Assembly (NCBI RefSeq): GCF_001911425.1
Contig: NZ_MPPL01000001.1
Span: 5,427,625-5,491,624, forward strand
Direction: 5' to 3'
Length of the DNA stretch: 64,000 bases
DNA from: Mucilaginibacter polytrichastri
GTDB taxonomy: Bacteria; Bacteroidota; Bacteroidia; Sphingobacteriales; Sphingobacteriaceae
Shown here: positions 8,183 to 16,298 of the stretch, piece after piece
Numbering within the stretch: position 1 is the stretch's first letter
Layout of the letters: every line of letters starts with the position of its first letter
Made by a program: the position numbers and the translations under genes
The notes under the pieces: model-generated
The model's input: only the letters and a program-made list of their open reading frames with translations
The model's database searches: none
Told to the model about the DNA's origin: nothing

Positions 8183-8743
8183 TTGGAAGCCGTTTACATA
8201 GACAAACATTACAGCCTGGTGGCTGAGTGTAAGCAGGGAAGTAAAAAAGCCTGCTACGAGCTTTACCGTTTATATTCGAAAGCGATGCTTAACGTTGCCT
8301 ACCGTATTGTGGGTAATGTTGAAGAGGCTGAGGATGTATTGCAGGAATCGTTCGTAGATGCTTTTAACAAACTGAAAGATTTCAGGCAGGAAACAACCTT
8401 CGGCCTGTGGATGAAACAAATTGTTGTTCACCGATCTATCAACCTGCTGCGTAAACGCAAGCTGGACCTGGTGGAGATGGAGAGCGAACAACTGGAAAAC
8501 ATTGCAGACACCGAGAGTTTCGACGACGAAGAAATGCAGTACCAGGTTGAAGAAGTTAAACGGGCCATGCTGTTGCTGCCCGAAGGCTACCGGGTAGTGT
8601 TATCACTATACCTGCTGGAGGGTTACGACCATGAAGAGATTGGCCAGATATTGAAAATAAACGAGAACACATCAAGAACACAGTTTTTAAGAGCAAAAAG
8701 AAAACTGAGCGAGATATTAAAACAGAGAGGAAAAGTAGCATGA
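8183..8743 (+). CDS. ECF-type RNA polymerase sigma factor
   Basis: Sigma-70 group 4 factor, 186 residues. Region 2 covers about 20-90 (LYSKAMLNVAYRIVGNVEEAEDVLQESFVDAF, shown here only in part as AEDVLQESFVDAF) and region 4 about 125-180 (LLPEGYRVVLSLYLLEGYDHEEIGQIL in outline, with the HTH around HEEIGQIL). The start is TTG: the frame has no ATG until residue 35, well inside region 2. It overlaps the next gene by ATGA, a classic sigma/anti-sigma arrangement, and two exported DUF4097-like proteins follow, so the unit probably responds to an envelope signal. Confidence 0.93.
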   Translation: MEAVYIDKHYSLVAECKQGSKKACYELYRLYSKAMLNVAYRIVGNVEEAEDVLQESFVDAFNKLKDFRQETTFGLWMKQIVVHRSINLLRKRKLDLVEMESEQLENIADTESFDDEEMQYQVEEVKRAMLLLPEGYRVVLSLYLLEGYDHEEIGQILKINENTSRTQFLRAKRKLSEILKQRGKVA

Positions 8744-9300
8744 GCAAGCGATTAGAAGATTTCATTCGTGATAACCAGGATGGTTTTGATGAACTGGAGC
8801 CAAGAGCCGCTTTATGGGATAATATAGAAAGCAGACTAACCTTTGCGGAGGAATTGCCAAAAAAGCGCGAAGCCAAAACCTTCTCCCTTGGCTTCGTATT
8901 ACGAGTGGCCGCCATGATTATCATGGTAATGGGCATAGGTTTCGTATTCTACCTAAAAACAGGAAAAACAACAGGCGGCGTTAATCTGGTAGCCATTAAC
9001 CCAGAGTACGCTAAACAACAAGTGCATTATGCATCGCTGGTAAAAGCCAGAAGAACAGAACTGCATTTGATTGCAAAATCAGACCCGCAGTTATATAAGG
9101 AGTTTAGCGGTGAGATCGCTAAAATGGATTCTACCTATAAAAAGCTGAACACAGAGTTAAAAACCAGCCCCAATCAAGAGCGTGTTTTACGAGCAATGAT
9201 CCGGAACTTGCAAGTACAATCAGAGGTTTTAAACCAGCAATTACAAGTTATTGAACAGTACAATCAAGTTAAAAATCAAGATGAAAACAAAAATATTTAA
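8740..9300 (+). CDS. Probable anti-sigma factor (single-pass membrane protein)
   Basis: Protein of 186 residues with an N-terminal cytosolic part (about 1-48), one transmembrane helix (about 49-68, VLRVAAMIIMVMGIGFVFYL) and a periplasmic, probably helical, C-terminal part rich in Lys, Gln and Glu. The N-terminal segment LEDFIRDNQDGFDELEPRAALWDNIESRL is, in short, the acidic DxLEPRxxLWxxIExRL pattern seen in Bacteroidota proteins encoded next to ECF sigma factors. No zinc-binding ZAS motif was found. Overlap of 4 bp with the sigma gene and 20 bp with the next gene indicates one operon. Anti-sigma function is inferred from context. Confidence 0.7.
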   Translation: MSKRLEDFIRDNQDGFDELEPRAALWDNIESRLTFAEELPKKREAKTFSLGFVLRVAAMIIMVMGIGFVFYLKTGKTTGGVNLVAINPEYAKQQVHYASLVKARRTELHLIAKSDPQLYKEFSGEIAKMDSTYKKLNTELKTSPNQERVLRAMIRNLQVQSEVLNQQLQVIEQYNQVKNQDENKNI

Positions 9301-10648
9301 TAGGGCTCTTTTCACAGTAATGTGCTTATTAGGAGGTAGCATCACCTTTGCGCAAAGCTCGGCAACCAGTGCCGCGCCGGTAAGCCCAGCCGCCCCAGCC
9401 GAACCCTATACCAACAATAGCGACATTAACCAAAGCAAAGACTATCGCGATAGCATGCACAAACTGCAGGATAAAATGCGCGACCTGCAAAAGCAAATGA
9501 ACAGCATGCGCAGCGATGAGTTTAAAAAAAGCACGCTGGCTATGCGTGAGGCCAGCAAAAAGTTAAAGAAAAGCTCGGCCAGTATGAGCTATAGCATAGA
9601 AGATAACATATCCGGCTTAAGCAAAGGGCTGGGGGTTATTGTAAATAGTGTGGGCATTAATAATAACATTACCGTAGTACATGGCGATGATTATATTGCC
9701 AAAAGAGTACAAAGCGGCGAGGTTAGCGAGAAGATAAAAAACTACAGCAAAAGCTACAGTGCAGACGGCAATGACAAATTGCAGTTAGACAATATATACG
9801 GCAAGATCATTGTAAATACCTGGGCTAAAAATGAAGTAAAGGTAGATGTGCAGATGAAAGCCGATGCCAACGAAGCGGATGAAGCCCAGAAGCTGATTGA
9901 TAATGTAAACATCAGCGATAGTAAAGATGGGTCGTTGATATCATTTAAAACCAACTACGATAAATCTGGCAGCAACAACTGGGGCACTTGGTTCGATTCT
10001 GGCAAATCGCGGGTACGTAAAATAGAGATCAACTACACCGTTTACATGCCGGCTAAAATGGCACTTAACATTACCAACCGTTACGGCAGTACAGATTTGC
10101 CAGACCTGAGCGGTAAGCTGATTATCAATAATTCATACGGTAGCCTGGTAGCCAAAAGCCTTACCAATTCTGCTAACGAAATTAAGATAAGGTATGGTAG
10201 CGCAACCATTGATAACCTTACAGGCAGTGATATTAACGTAGCCTACGGCGGCCTTAACATTGGCGAAAGCGATAACCTGAATGCCGATGTAAGCTACGGC
10301 TCGGCCAAAATTGGCAAGCTAACCACATCGGGCACCATTAACGCGCGTTACAGCGGCCAGGTACAGGTTGGTGATGTAGGTAAAAATGTGAAAAGCCTTT
10401 CTGTAAATGCCTCTTACTCCAGCGTAAAACTGGGATTGAGCAACAATCAGAATGTCGATTTTGATATCACCGTGCGCTACGGCAGCTTCAGCTACGGCGA
10501 TGTACCCGTAACTATTACCAGCAAAACGCCCGAAGATGGCGAGCGCGGTTTTAACCCAACCAAAACCTACAAAGGCAAGGTGGGCAAGGGTAACTCCGAT
10601 AAACTGATCACCATCAGGTCAACTTTCGGCAGCGTGAAATTCGAATAG
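9281..10648 (+). CDS. Exported DUF4097-like beta-repeat protein
   Basis: Secreted or periplasmic protein, 455 residues from the chosen ATG at 9281, which gives a proper signal peptide (MKTKIFNRALF to TFAQ); the longer frame from 9251 would prepend ten charged residues. After a Pro/Ala-rich linker comes a helical stretch with KLQDKMRDLQKQMNSM (about 70-110), probably coiled coil. Residues about 170-455 are short beta repeats with recurring YGS/YGG turns (NRYGSTDL, NNSYGSLVA, IRYGSATI, VAYGGLNI, VSYGSAKI, VRYGSFSY), as in DUF4097/putative adhesin beta solenoids. It overlaps the anti-sigma gene by 20 bp. Function unknown; likely an envelope product or target of the sigma system. Confidence 0.8.
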   Translation: MKTKIFNRALFTVMCLLGGSITFAQSSATSAAPVSPAAPAEPYTNNSDINQSKDYRDSMHKLQDKMRDLQKQMNSMRSDEFKKSTLAMREASKKLKKSSASMSYSIEDNISGLSKGLGVIVNSVGINNNITVVHGDDYIAKRVQSGEVSEKIKNYSKSYSADGNDKLQLDNIYGKIIVNTWAKNEVKVDVQMKADANEADEAQKLIDNVNISDSKDGSLISFKTNYDKSGSNNWGTWFDSGKSRVRKIEINYTVYMPAKMALNITNRYGSTDLPDLSGKLIINNSYGSLVAKSLTNSANEIKIRYGSATIDNLTGSDINVAYGGLNIGESDNLNADVSYGSAKIGKLTTSGTINARYSGQVQVGDVGKNVKSLSVNASYSSVKLGLSNNQNVDFDITVRYGSFSYGDVPVTITSKTPEDGERGFNPTKTYKGKVGKGNSDKLITIRSTFGSVKFE

Positions 10649-10692
10649 TACCATCATCGTTTTTTAGATATACCAAACCAAATATTATCATT

Positions 10693-11991
10693 ATGAAGAT
10701 GTTTAAAAACACCATCCTGGCTATGCTATGCCTTATTTTTACCAACAATGCTATAGCACAGCAAGGCCCCAACGGCAACAATGCACCCGTTACAGGCAGC
10801 TATTACACCGACACTACGCAAACCGATACCTCAAACTATCGCGAAAAAATGCACCGCCTGCAAGACCAGATGCATACTGTGCAAAAGCAGATGAATGAGC
10901 TTCGGAACGAAGAATCGAAGCGAACATCTGAGCGGGCGCAGGCCAGAGCAGACCGGATGAATAAAAGTTACGAAAACGATGACAATAGCAACGGAAGCAG
11001 AAGCTACATGCGCGGCGATGAATCTATCGATAAAAAGATAGCCAGCGGCGAGGTTAAAGAGAAAGCTAAACCCTACACCAAAAGCTACACTATTAGTAGT
11101 GCCGACAAAGTACAGATAGAAAACACCTTCGGTAAGGTGGTTGTTAATACCTGGGCCAAAAACGAGGTTAAGGTAGATGTAGAAGTTAAAGCAGATGCCG
11201 ATAACGACGCAGACGCACAGAAACTATTGGATAGAGTCAACATTAGGGACAGTAAAGAAGGCGATGTTGTTGCCTTTAAAACAGATATCGAAAAAAATGA
11301 AGAGGATAACAACTGGGGATCATGGGGCGATTCGGGCGATTCACATATCAGGAGGGTAGTGATAAACTACACCGTTTACATGCCTGCAAAAAATGCACTA
11401 AATATTGCCAACAAGTTTGGCAATGTTACCATACCCGATATGAGCGGTAAAGTAACCTTAGACCTGAAGTTTGGTAGCCTAGCAGCTCAGCAATTATCCA
11501 ACCCGCTAAACGACATCAGCATAAAGTTTGGTGATGCTACCATAGCAACCTTAAACAGCGACGAGTTTACCATTGCCTATGGTACGGCCAAAATAGGCTT
11601 GGCAGATAAACTGAAAGCGAAAGTTAGCTTTGCCGGTTTAGATGTTAATAAACTCACCTCATCCGGCGATGTTACGCTGAAATATACCCGTGGCGGCACC
11701 GGCTTTAAAGTAGGCGAGCTGGATAAGAACCTGAAAACGCTTAACATTGATGCCTCTTTTAGCAAGGTATTGTTAAACGCTAACGATGGTTTCGACTTTG
11801 ATGTAAGCACCAAAATGGGTGGCTTTAATTATGACGATGCCAATGTTAACGTAACCAGCAAAACCCCTGCCGAGGGTGAACACACCTACTACAACCCCAA
11901 CAAAACCTACAAAGGGCACGCCGGCAAAGGTGGTGCAGATAAAACAGTTACCATTAAATCAAACTTTACCAGCATTAAGTTCGATCAGTAG
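10693..11991 (+). CDS. Exported DUF4097-like beta-repeat protein, paralogue of the preceding gene
   Basis: Second copy of the same family, 432 residues, with a signal peptide ending AIAQQ. It keeps the same plan: helical MHRLQDQMHTVQKQMNELR stretch, VQIENTFGKVVVNTWAKNEV shared almost word for word with its neighbour, NYTVYMPAKNALNI, then beta repeats with FGN/FGS/FGD turns replacing the YGS turns of the first copy, and the same TYKGxxGKGxxDK tail. The Tyr-to-Phe switch across the repeats is systematic. Only 44 bp separate the genes, so they are probably co-transcribed, and a terminator follows at 12029. Function unknown. Confidence 0.8.
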   Translation: MKMFKNTILAMLCLIFTNNAIAQQGPNGNNAPVTGSYYTDTTQTDTSNYREKMHRLQDQMHTVQKQMNELRNEESKRTSERAQARADRMNKSYENDDNSNGSRSYMRGDESIDKKIASGEVKEKAKPYTKSYTISSADKVQIENTFGKVVVNTWAKNEVKVDVEVKADADNDADAQKLLDRVNIRDSKEGDVVAFKTDIEKNEEDNNWGSWGDSGDSHIRRVVINYTVYMPAKNALNIANKFGNVTIPDMSGKVTLDLKFGSLAAQQLSNPLNDISIKFGDATIATLNSDEFTIAYGTAKIGLADKLKAKVSFAGLDVNKLTSSGDVTLKYTRGGTGFKVGELDKNLKTLNIDASFSKVLLNANDGFDFDVSTKMGGFNYDDANVNVTSKTPAEGEHTYYNPNKTYKGHAGKGGADKTVTIKSNFTSIKFDQ

Positions 11992-12028
11992 CCGTAATTA
12001 AAGAAGCGTATAATTAGTTTGTTTAAAT

Positions 12029-12062
12029 GCAGCCCTTGCCCTTAAAAGCAGGGTTGCTTTGT
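12029..12062 (+). terminator. Intrinsic terminator after the DUF4097-like pair
   Basis: GCAGCCCT (12029-12036) pairs with AGGGTTGC (12050-12057) with one G-U pair, and a T-rich tail follows. It closes the sigma-factor operon. Confidence 0.65.
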
Positions 12063-12081
12063 TAAAACTATAGTCTCAATC

Positions 12082-12259
12082 CGTCATCCTGAACTTGTTT
12101 CAGGATCCCACACGCTAAGCCATAAGATGGGTAGGTAGTAAACTCTGAGAGACCCTGAAACAAGCTCAGGACGATGGGCGGCTATGCTCGGTGCACAACA
12201 CACCCCTTATTAAAGTTAATGCAAACACCACTACCCTACAATTCCCCTCTCGAGAGGGG
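12082..12259. repeat. Inverted REP-like pair (CGTCATCCTGAACTTG) and a 16-bp palindrome
   Basis: The 340-bp gap 11992-12331 holds no gene. Arms 12082-12107 (CATCCTGAACTTGTTTCAGG) and 12151-12176 are reverse complements at most positions. CCCCTCTCGAGAGGGG at 12244-12259 is a perfect palindrome. Both look like dispersed intergenic repeats; the ORFs that can be read through them are not convincing. Confidence 0.6.
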
Positions 12260-12331
12260 ACGCACGGTCACTGCAAATTGCGGCAACATTCACGGTGTGT
12301 GTTTCTGTCTACTTTCGGACTTTCGGTCTTC

Positions 12332-13522
12332 CTACAAAACCCTGCACAGCAGCCCCTTCAAATACTCTCCCTCCGGAAAAGAAGCCCTAACGGGGTGGTC
12401 TTCGGGCTGGCAAAACTGGTGGATAAACTGTACTTCCTTGCCAGCATCTAAAGCGGCCCAGGCAAGCACCTGTTTAAAGTTATCGATATCCATAGCACCC
12501 GAGCAGGAGTAGGTAGCCAGCAGGCCGCCTTTATTCAATAGCAGCATGGCAATGCGGTTCAAGTCTTTGTAGGCACGTGCGGCGCGGTCGAGCGCAGAGC
12601 GCGATGGCGCATATTTGGGTGGATCGAGCACGATCAGGTCGAACGTTTCGCCTTCTTCTTTGAATTTACGTAGTTGTTTGTTTACGTCAGATTGAAAGGT
12701 TCTAATCAGATCGGCATTTAAGCCGTTCAGTTCAATATTTTGTTTCAGCGTCTCTATCGCCAATGCCGAACTATCTACACTGGTAACAGATGCTGCACCA
12801 TTTTTTAAGCTGTTGAGGGTGAAGCCGCCGGTATAGCAAAAGCAATCCAATACTTTTTTGCCTTTAGCATGGGCAGCTACGAGGTGACGGTTATCGCGCT
12901 GATCGCAATAGAAGCCTGACTTCTGGCCTTCGGCAATGTTGATACCGTAAACTACATTGTTCTCTTTTACTTCCACAATTTCGGGTGGATGGTTGCCGGC
13001 CAGTACGCCTCCGTTAGATGCGCCAAGCCCCTCATGTTCGCGCGATGATGCATCACTTTTATCGAAGATGCCTTTAGGCTTCAACAGCTTCTCCAACTCA
13101 TCAATAATAACAGCTTTATTGTTTTCTATACCCGATGTCAGGATCTGTAAAGAAAGATAATCAGCGTATTTATCAACAATTAATCCCGGCAGGTAATCTG
13201 CCTCGCTAAAAATCAAGCGGCAGGTATTGGTACTGCCATCAGCCAATAATTCGGCACGGCTCGCTACTGCAACCGCCACTTTCTTGCGGAACCAGTCGCC
13301 ATCAATAGCCACATCCTCGTTCCACTCCAGCAGGCGCAGCGCCACGCGCGATTGATCGTTGTAAAAGCCGTAAGCCATAAACTTACCATCCGTACTCAGC
13401 AGGCGCACCACATCGCCATTGGCCGGCTTGCCCTTCACCTTATCTATTGCGCCCGAGAACAACCATGGGTGCCTTTGCATTACCGCTTTTTCTTTCCCTT
13501 TTTTAAGGATCACATCAATCAT
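12332..13522 (-). CDS. Class I SAM-dependent rRNA methyltransferase (RlmI/YccW-like)
   Basis: 23S rRNA m5C methyltransferase-type protein, 396 residues. The N-terminal PUA domain (about 1-80) has the IDVILKKGKEKAVMQRHPWLFSGAI pattern (only part quoted: RHPWLFSGAI). An EEHAD-like central beta domain follows, then the Rossmann domain with VLDCFCYTGGFTL (SAM motif I) and LIVLDPPKYAPSR (motif IV), and a late CSGAM motif with the catalytic-type Cys. The start at 13522 is chosen over the upstream ATG at 13561 because the PUA domain begins there and a -7 box ends only 4 nt before it. RlmI modifies C1962 of 23S rRNA in E. coli; the exact base here is inferred. Confidence 0.9.
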   Translation of the reverse strand: MIDVILKKGKEKAVMQRHPWLFSGAIDKVKGKPANGDVVRLLSTDGKFMAYGFYNDQSRVALRLLEWNEDVAIDGDWFRKKVAVAVASRAELLADGSTNTCRLIFSEADYLPGLIVDKYADYLSLQILTSGIENNKAVIIDELEKLLKPKGIFDKSDASSREHEGLGASNGGVLAGNHPPEIVEVKENNVVYGINIAEGQKSGFYCDQRDNRHLVAAHAKGKKVLDCFCYTGGFTLNSLKNGAASVTSVDSSALAIETLKQNIELNGLNADLIRTFQSDVNKQLRKFKEEGETFDLIVLDPPKYAPSRSALDRAARAYKDLNRIAMLLLNKGGLLATYSCSGAMDIDNFKQVLAWAALDAGKEVQFIHQFCQPEDHPVRASFPEGEYLKGLLCRVL

Positions 13523-13526
13523 GGTG

Positions 13527-13534
13527 CAAAGATA
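13527..13534 (-). promoter_or_regulatory. -7 box TATCTTTG of the methyltransferase gene
   Basis: Minus-strand TATCTTTG followed by CACC and then ATG (13522). The expected transcription start falls on or next to the ATG, predicting a leaderless mRNA and excluding the longer start at 13561. Confidence 0.6.
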
Positions 13535-13607
13535 AGATTTGGTTGGCAGTTGTCGGTGCAATGATTTTCATCGTGGAGATTTATATATTTATCGAAAATC
13601 TTTCACA

Positions 13608-14285
13608 ATGTATAACTATCATATAAAACCCTTTATACTTTTAGCCTTTACAGTATTCATTTTACTTTCTTCGTTTAATTCGAATAAGTCGATACAAGAT
13701 GATAAAGTGAGTGTCTTTTGGAAGTGGTTTAGTAATCATAAAACAGAATTTGAATATCTCGATGATAAAAATCGTGATCAAAAATTGGATTTAATTTTAG
13801 AACATCTACATCCAATAAGTGAAGGTTTAGCCGTTGAGGTATCTGACGAATATAAAGGAGTTAGAGATATTTTGATCTCTGCGAATGGAGATAAAAACAA
13901 TTTTTCTGCTGTTAAAAACATCGTGAATAGTGCACCGCTAATAAAAGGATGGACGGTTACTGCATTTCGACAGAGAGCTAATAAAAATTTTACTTTAAAG
14001 TATCAGGATATTTATTTCAGGCCTTCACAAATGTTTTTTTATCCCATAATAAAAAATGACAGCTTAGACCTAATCATTTATGTTAAAGGTCTCAAAAGCC
14101 ATGATAGCGATAAAGTCAATTATTATGGATTAATTGCGATGGATAACGTTTTGGGTGAATATGATAGCGTAACTAAAGTCCGGTATTATGATTTTGAAGA
14201 TTTGGGAAATAATAAGGATAGGAACCTAAAGCCTGTTACCAATTTGCCTAAGTTCATAGATAGCCTTTATAAAATAAAGCATTAA
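13608..14285 (+). CDS. Hypothetical exported protein
   Basis: Protein of 225 residues that I do not recognise with confidence. From the ATG at 13608 it has a hydrophobic signal-like segment (IKPFILLAFTVFILLSSF); the longer frame from 13539 adds residues that overlap the opposite gene's promoter. The mature part carries VFWKWFSNH and LDLILEHLHPISEGLAVEV, a pattern shared with small Bacteroidota proteins of unknown role, and later YGLIAMDNVLGEY. The gene is clearly richer in A+T than its neighbours, which may mark recent acquisition. It stands alone between the methyltransferase and csaA units. Confidence 0.75.
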   Translation: MYNYHIKPFILLAFTVFILLSSFNSNKSIQDDKVSVFWKWFSNHKTEFEYLDDKNRDQKLDLILEHLHPISEGLAVEVSDEYKGVRDILISANGDKNNFSAVKNIVNSAPLIKGWTVTAFRQRANKNFTLKYQDIYFRPSQMFFYPIIKNDSLDLIIYVKGLKSHDSDKVNYYGLIAMDNVLGEYDSVTKVRYYDFEDLGNNKDRNLKPVTNLPKFIDSLYKIKH

Positions 14286-14329
14286 TTTAAAACCCTCTAA
14301 AAAGAAGAGAATATAAGATTTGATGGTTT

Positions 14330-14409
14330 TATCTGTTGTCCGTACCCATCGACGGCAAGATTTTCCATGAATTTTCCTGACAACAGACAACTGATAACCG
14401 ACAACTGAA
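14330..14409. repeat. Short GACAAC/GTTGTC repeat cluster
   Basis: TTATCTGTTGTC (about 14329-14341) faces GACAACAGACAACTGATAA (about 14380-14398), with a further GACAAC after it, forming an imperfect inverted repeat with tandem units directly before the csaA promoter. It looks like another dispersed intergenic repeat. Confidence 0.4.
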
Positions 14410-14410
14410 G

Positions 14411-14418
14411 TATCTTTG
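14411..14418 (+). promoter_or_regulatory. -7 box TATCTTTG of the csaA operon
   Basis: TATCTTTG ends 5 nt before the ATG at 14424 (spacer CCCTC), so the mRNA should start at or just before the initiation codon. Confidence 0.6.
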
Positions 14419-14423
14419 CCCTC

Positions 14424-14759
14424 ATGGAACCCATCACCTGGAACGATTTTGAGAAGGTAGCCCTGCATGCCGGCACTATATTGGAAGCGGTTGATTATCC
14501 CGAGGCCCGCAAACCTGCCTATAAGGTAAGGGTTGATTTTGGCGAGCACGGCATTAAATGGTCGAGTGCACAGATCACCAAGCATTATACGAAGGAAGAA
14601 TTGGTTGGTCGGCAGATTTTGGGCGTAATTAACTTTCCGAAGAAACAAATTGGTAAATTTATGTCGGAATTTTTAGTGACAGGATTGGCTGACGAGAATG
14701 GCGACATTGTACTAACTGCAATTGAACGCCCGGTACCCAACGGAAGCAAACTAATATAA
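14424..14759 (+). CDS. csaA: tRNA-binding protein CsaA
   Basis: Small homodimeric OB-fold protein, 111 residues, the standard CsaA length and related to the tRNA-binding domains of MetRS and Trbp111. The signature is intact: FEKVALHAGTILEAVDYPEARKPAYKV in outline (quoted: AGTILEAVDYPEARKPAY), GIKWSSAQITKHY, GRQILGVINFPKKQIGKF and a final VPNGSKLI. CsaA has chaperone-like activity and can bind tRNA and preproteins in Bacillus. It is first in a tight operon with an SdpI-like membrane protein (start directly after this stop codon) and a nucleoside deaminase. Confidence 0.94.
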   Translation: MEPITWNDFEKVALHAGTILEAVDYPEARKPAYKVRVDFGEHGIKWSSAQITKHYTKEELVGRQILGVINFPKKQIGKFMSEFLVTGLADENGDIVLTAIERPVPNGSKLI

Positions 14760-15134
14760 ATGATAAACTGGGTTTCTGGTCCGCAATTCATTGGCGTTAT
14801 TATGCTGCTGAACGGGCTTATACAAAGAACATTTCCACCTAAATATATTAACGGCTGGTATGGCTACCGTACTAATACTTCTATGCAAAATCAGCAAACC
14901 TGGGACGAAGGCAATATCTACAGCACCAAATTATGGGTCAAAATCGGGTTTTTATTTGTATTGATCGGTATGGCCTTATCTTTGGTATTGCATTTATTGG
15001 GTACAACCGAAAAACTAATGAACATGATTCAAGCGTTCAGTACGCTGGCGGCAGGGCTTGCTATGGCCATCATTATGCATTACTTTACCGAAAAGCACTT
15101 AAAGAAGATGTTTGGTACTAAACAGAACTTATGA
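14760..15134 (+). CDS. SdpI-like small membrane protein
   Basis: Membrane protein of 124 residues with three hydrophobic segments (about 10-22, 60-80, 88-106). The WYGYRTNTSMQNQQTWDEGN motif is characteristic of the SdpI family, whose Bacillus member gives immunity to the SdpC toxin; most family members outside Bacillus have no known toxin partner. The ATG follows the csaA stop codon with no gap, and the last 4 bp overlap the deaminase gene, so translation is probably coupled. No toxin gene is nearby, so an immunity role is not supported here. Confidence 0.8.
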   Translation: MINWVSGPQFIGVIMLLNGLIQRTFPPKYINGWYGYRTNTSMQNQQTWDEGNIYSTKLWVKIGFLFVLIGMALSLVLHLLGTTEKLMNMIQAFSTLAAGLAMAIIMHYFTEKHLKKMFGTKQNL

Positions 15135-15607
15135 GGTATATCAACTTTGAGGGTGAAGCCACGATTTCGCCCGACGACTTTTTTATGAACGAGGCCCTGC
15201 GCGAAGCCAAATTTGCACTGGCTGCAGACGAGATCCCGATTGGTGCCATTGTGGTTTGCAAAGGGCAAATCATTGGCCGGGGGCATAACCTTACCCAGCG
15301 GCTCAATGATGTTTCGGCACATGCAGAAATGCAGGCGCTTACGGCTGCTACCAACTATATCGGCGGTAAATACCTACCGGACTGTACCCTTTATGTAACC
15401 ATGGAGCCTTGCGTAATGTGCGCGGGCGCGTCATATTGGTTCCAGGTGGGGCGTATTGTGTTTGGCGCTTATGATGCTAAATTGGGTTTTGGCCGTTTAA
15501 ATCAGAAAATAACCCACCCCAAAACTTTAATTACCGGCGGAATACTTGAAAACGAGTGCGGCCAGCTGGTAAAAGACTTCTTTAAAAGCCGCAGGCAGAA
15601 AACTTGA
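15131..15607 (+). CDS. tadA: tRNA-adenosine/nucleoside deaminase (TadA-like)
   Basis: Zinc-dependent cytidine/adenosine deaminase-fold enzyme, 158 residues. Zinc and catalytic motifs are H64-A-E66 and P93-C94-V-M-C97, spaced as in TadA, which converts A34 to inosine in the tRNA-Arg anticodon. FMNEALREAKFALAADEIPIGAIVV is the classic TadA start (quoted in part: MNEALREAKFAL), so initiation at the internal Met19 is possible, but the first ATG is kept because it overlaps the preceding stop by 4 bp. The C-terminus has TGGILENECGQLVKDFFKSRR, as in TadA. A guanine-deaminase-like function is a less likely alternative. Confidence 0.88.
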   Translation: MRYINFEGEATISPDDFFMNEALREAKFALAADEIPIGAIVVCKGQIIGRGHNLTQRLNDVSAHAEMQALTAATNYIGGKYLPDCTLYVTMEPCVMCAGASYWFQVGRIVFGAYDAKLGFGRLNQKITHPKTLITGGILENECGQLVKDFFKSRRQKT

Positions 15608-15639
15608 CATAAAGAGAACAAATATTAAACATTGGGCTT

Positions 15640-15647
15640 TATATTTG
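15640..15647 (+). promoter_or_regulatory. -7 box TATATTTG of the superoxide dismutase gene
   Basis: TATATTTG lies 33 bp before the ATG at 15681, the expected place for a promoter with a short leader. No clear TTG -33 element was found at the usual spacing. Confidence 0.5.
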
Positions 15648-15680
15648 TAACACATTCTTTTTAACCTTAAAAATACGATT

Positions 15681-16292
15681 ATGGCATTCGAACTACCGGC
15701 GCTATCATACGCAACCGACGCACTGGAACCACACATTGATAAATTGACTATGGAAATTCACCATGGCAAACATCATCAGGCTTATGTTACCAATTTAAAC
15801 AAAGCGCTTGAGGGCAAACCAGAAGCCAACAGTAATATTGAAGATATCATCAAAAATATTTCAAAATTTCCACCGGCAGTACGCAACAATGGTGGTGGTC
15901 ATTTTAACCACACCATGTTTTGGACTTTGCTTTCACCAAGTGGTGGCGGCGAACCTACAGGCGCTTTGGCTGATGCTATTAAAAGCACTTTCGGCTCATT
16001 TGCCGATTTTAAAACTAAAGTGAGCGAAGCTGGTGCAACCCGTTTCGGTTCTGGCTGGGCATGGTTAATTGTTACTCCGGATAAAAAATTGGCTGTAACT
16101 TCAACCCCTAACCAGGATAGCCCTTTAATGGACATCGCTGAAGTAAAAGGTACTCCAATTTTCGGTATCGATGTTTGGGAGCACGCTTACTACCTGAAAT
16201 ATCAGAACCGTCGTCCTGACTATCTTGCAGCCATCTGGAATGTAGTTAACTGGAACCATGTTGCTGAGCTTTATAAAAAAGCTACGGTCTAA
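15681..16292 (+). CDS. Superoxide dismutase, Fe/Mn family
   Basis: Cytosolic Fe- or Mn-dependent superoxide dismutase, 203 residues, full length, converting superoxide to hydrogen peroxide and oxygen. Both domains are intact: the N-terminal helical hairpin with H27 and the HFNHTMFW ligand motif, and the C-terminal alpha/beta domain with the DVWEHAYYLKYQNRRPDY ligand block (Asp and His). There is no signal peptide. Metal choice cannot be fixed by eye; both the Fe and Mn types share these ligands. A strong hairpin terminator follows, so it is monocistronic. It fits the redox theme with oxyR further along the window. Confidence 0.96.
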   Translation: MAFELPALSYATDALEPHIDKLTMEIHHGKHHQAYVTNLNKALEGKPEANSNIEDIIKNISKFPPAVRNNGGGHFNHTMFWTLLSPSGGGEPTGALADAIKSTFGSFADFKTKVSEAGATRFGSGWAWLIVTPDKKLAVTSTPNQDSPLMDIAEVKGTPIFGIDVWEHAYYLKYQNRRPDYLAAIWNVVNWNHVAELYKKATV

Positions 16293-16298
16293 TTGCTT

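Noticed and set aside
12174..12512. Overlapping ORFs of 112 and 86 codons before the methyltransferase 3' end
   Set aside because: They lie in repeat DNA and run antisense into a conserved gene; no protein-like features.
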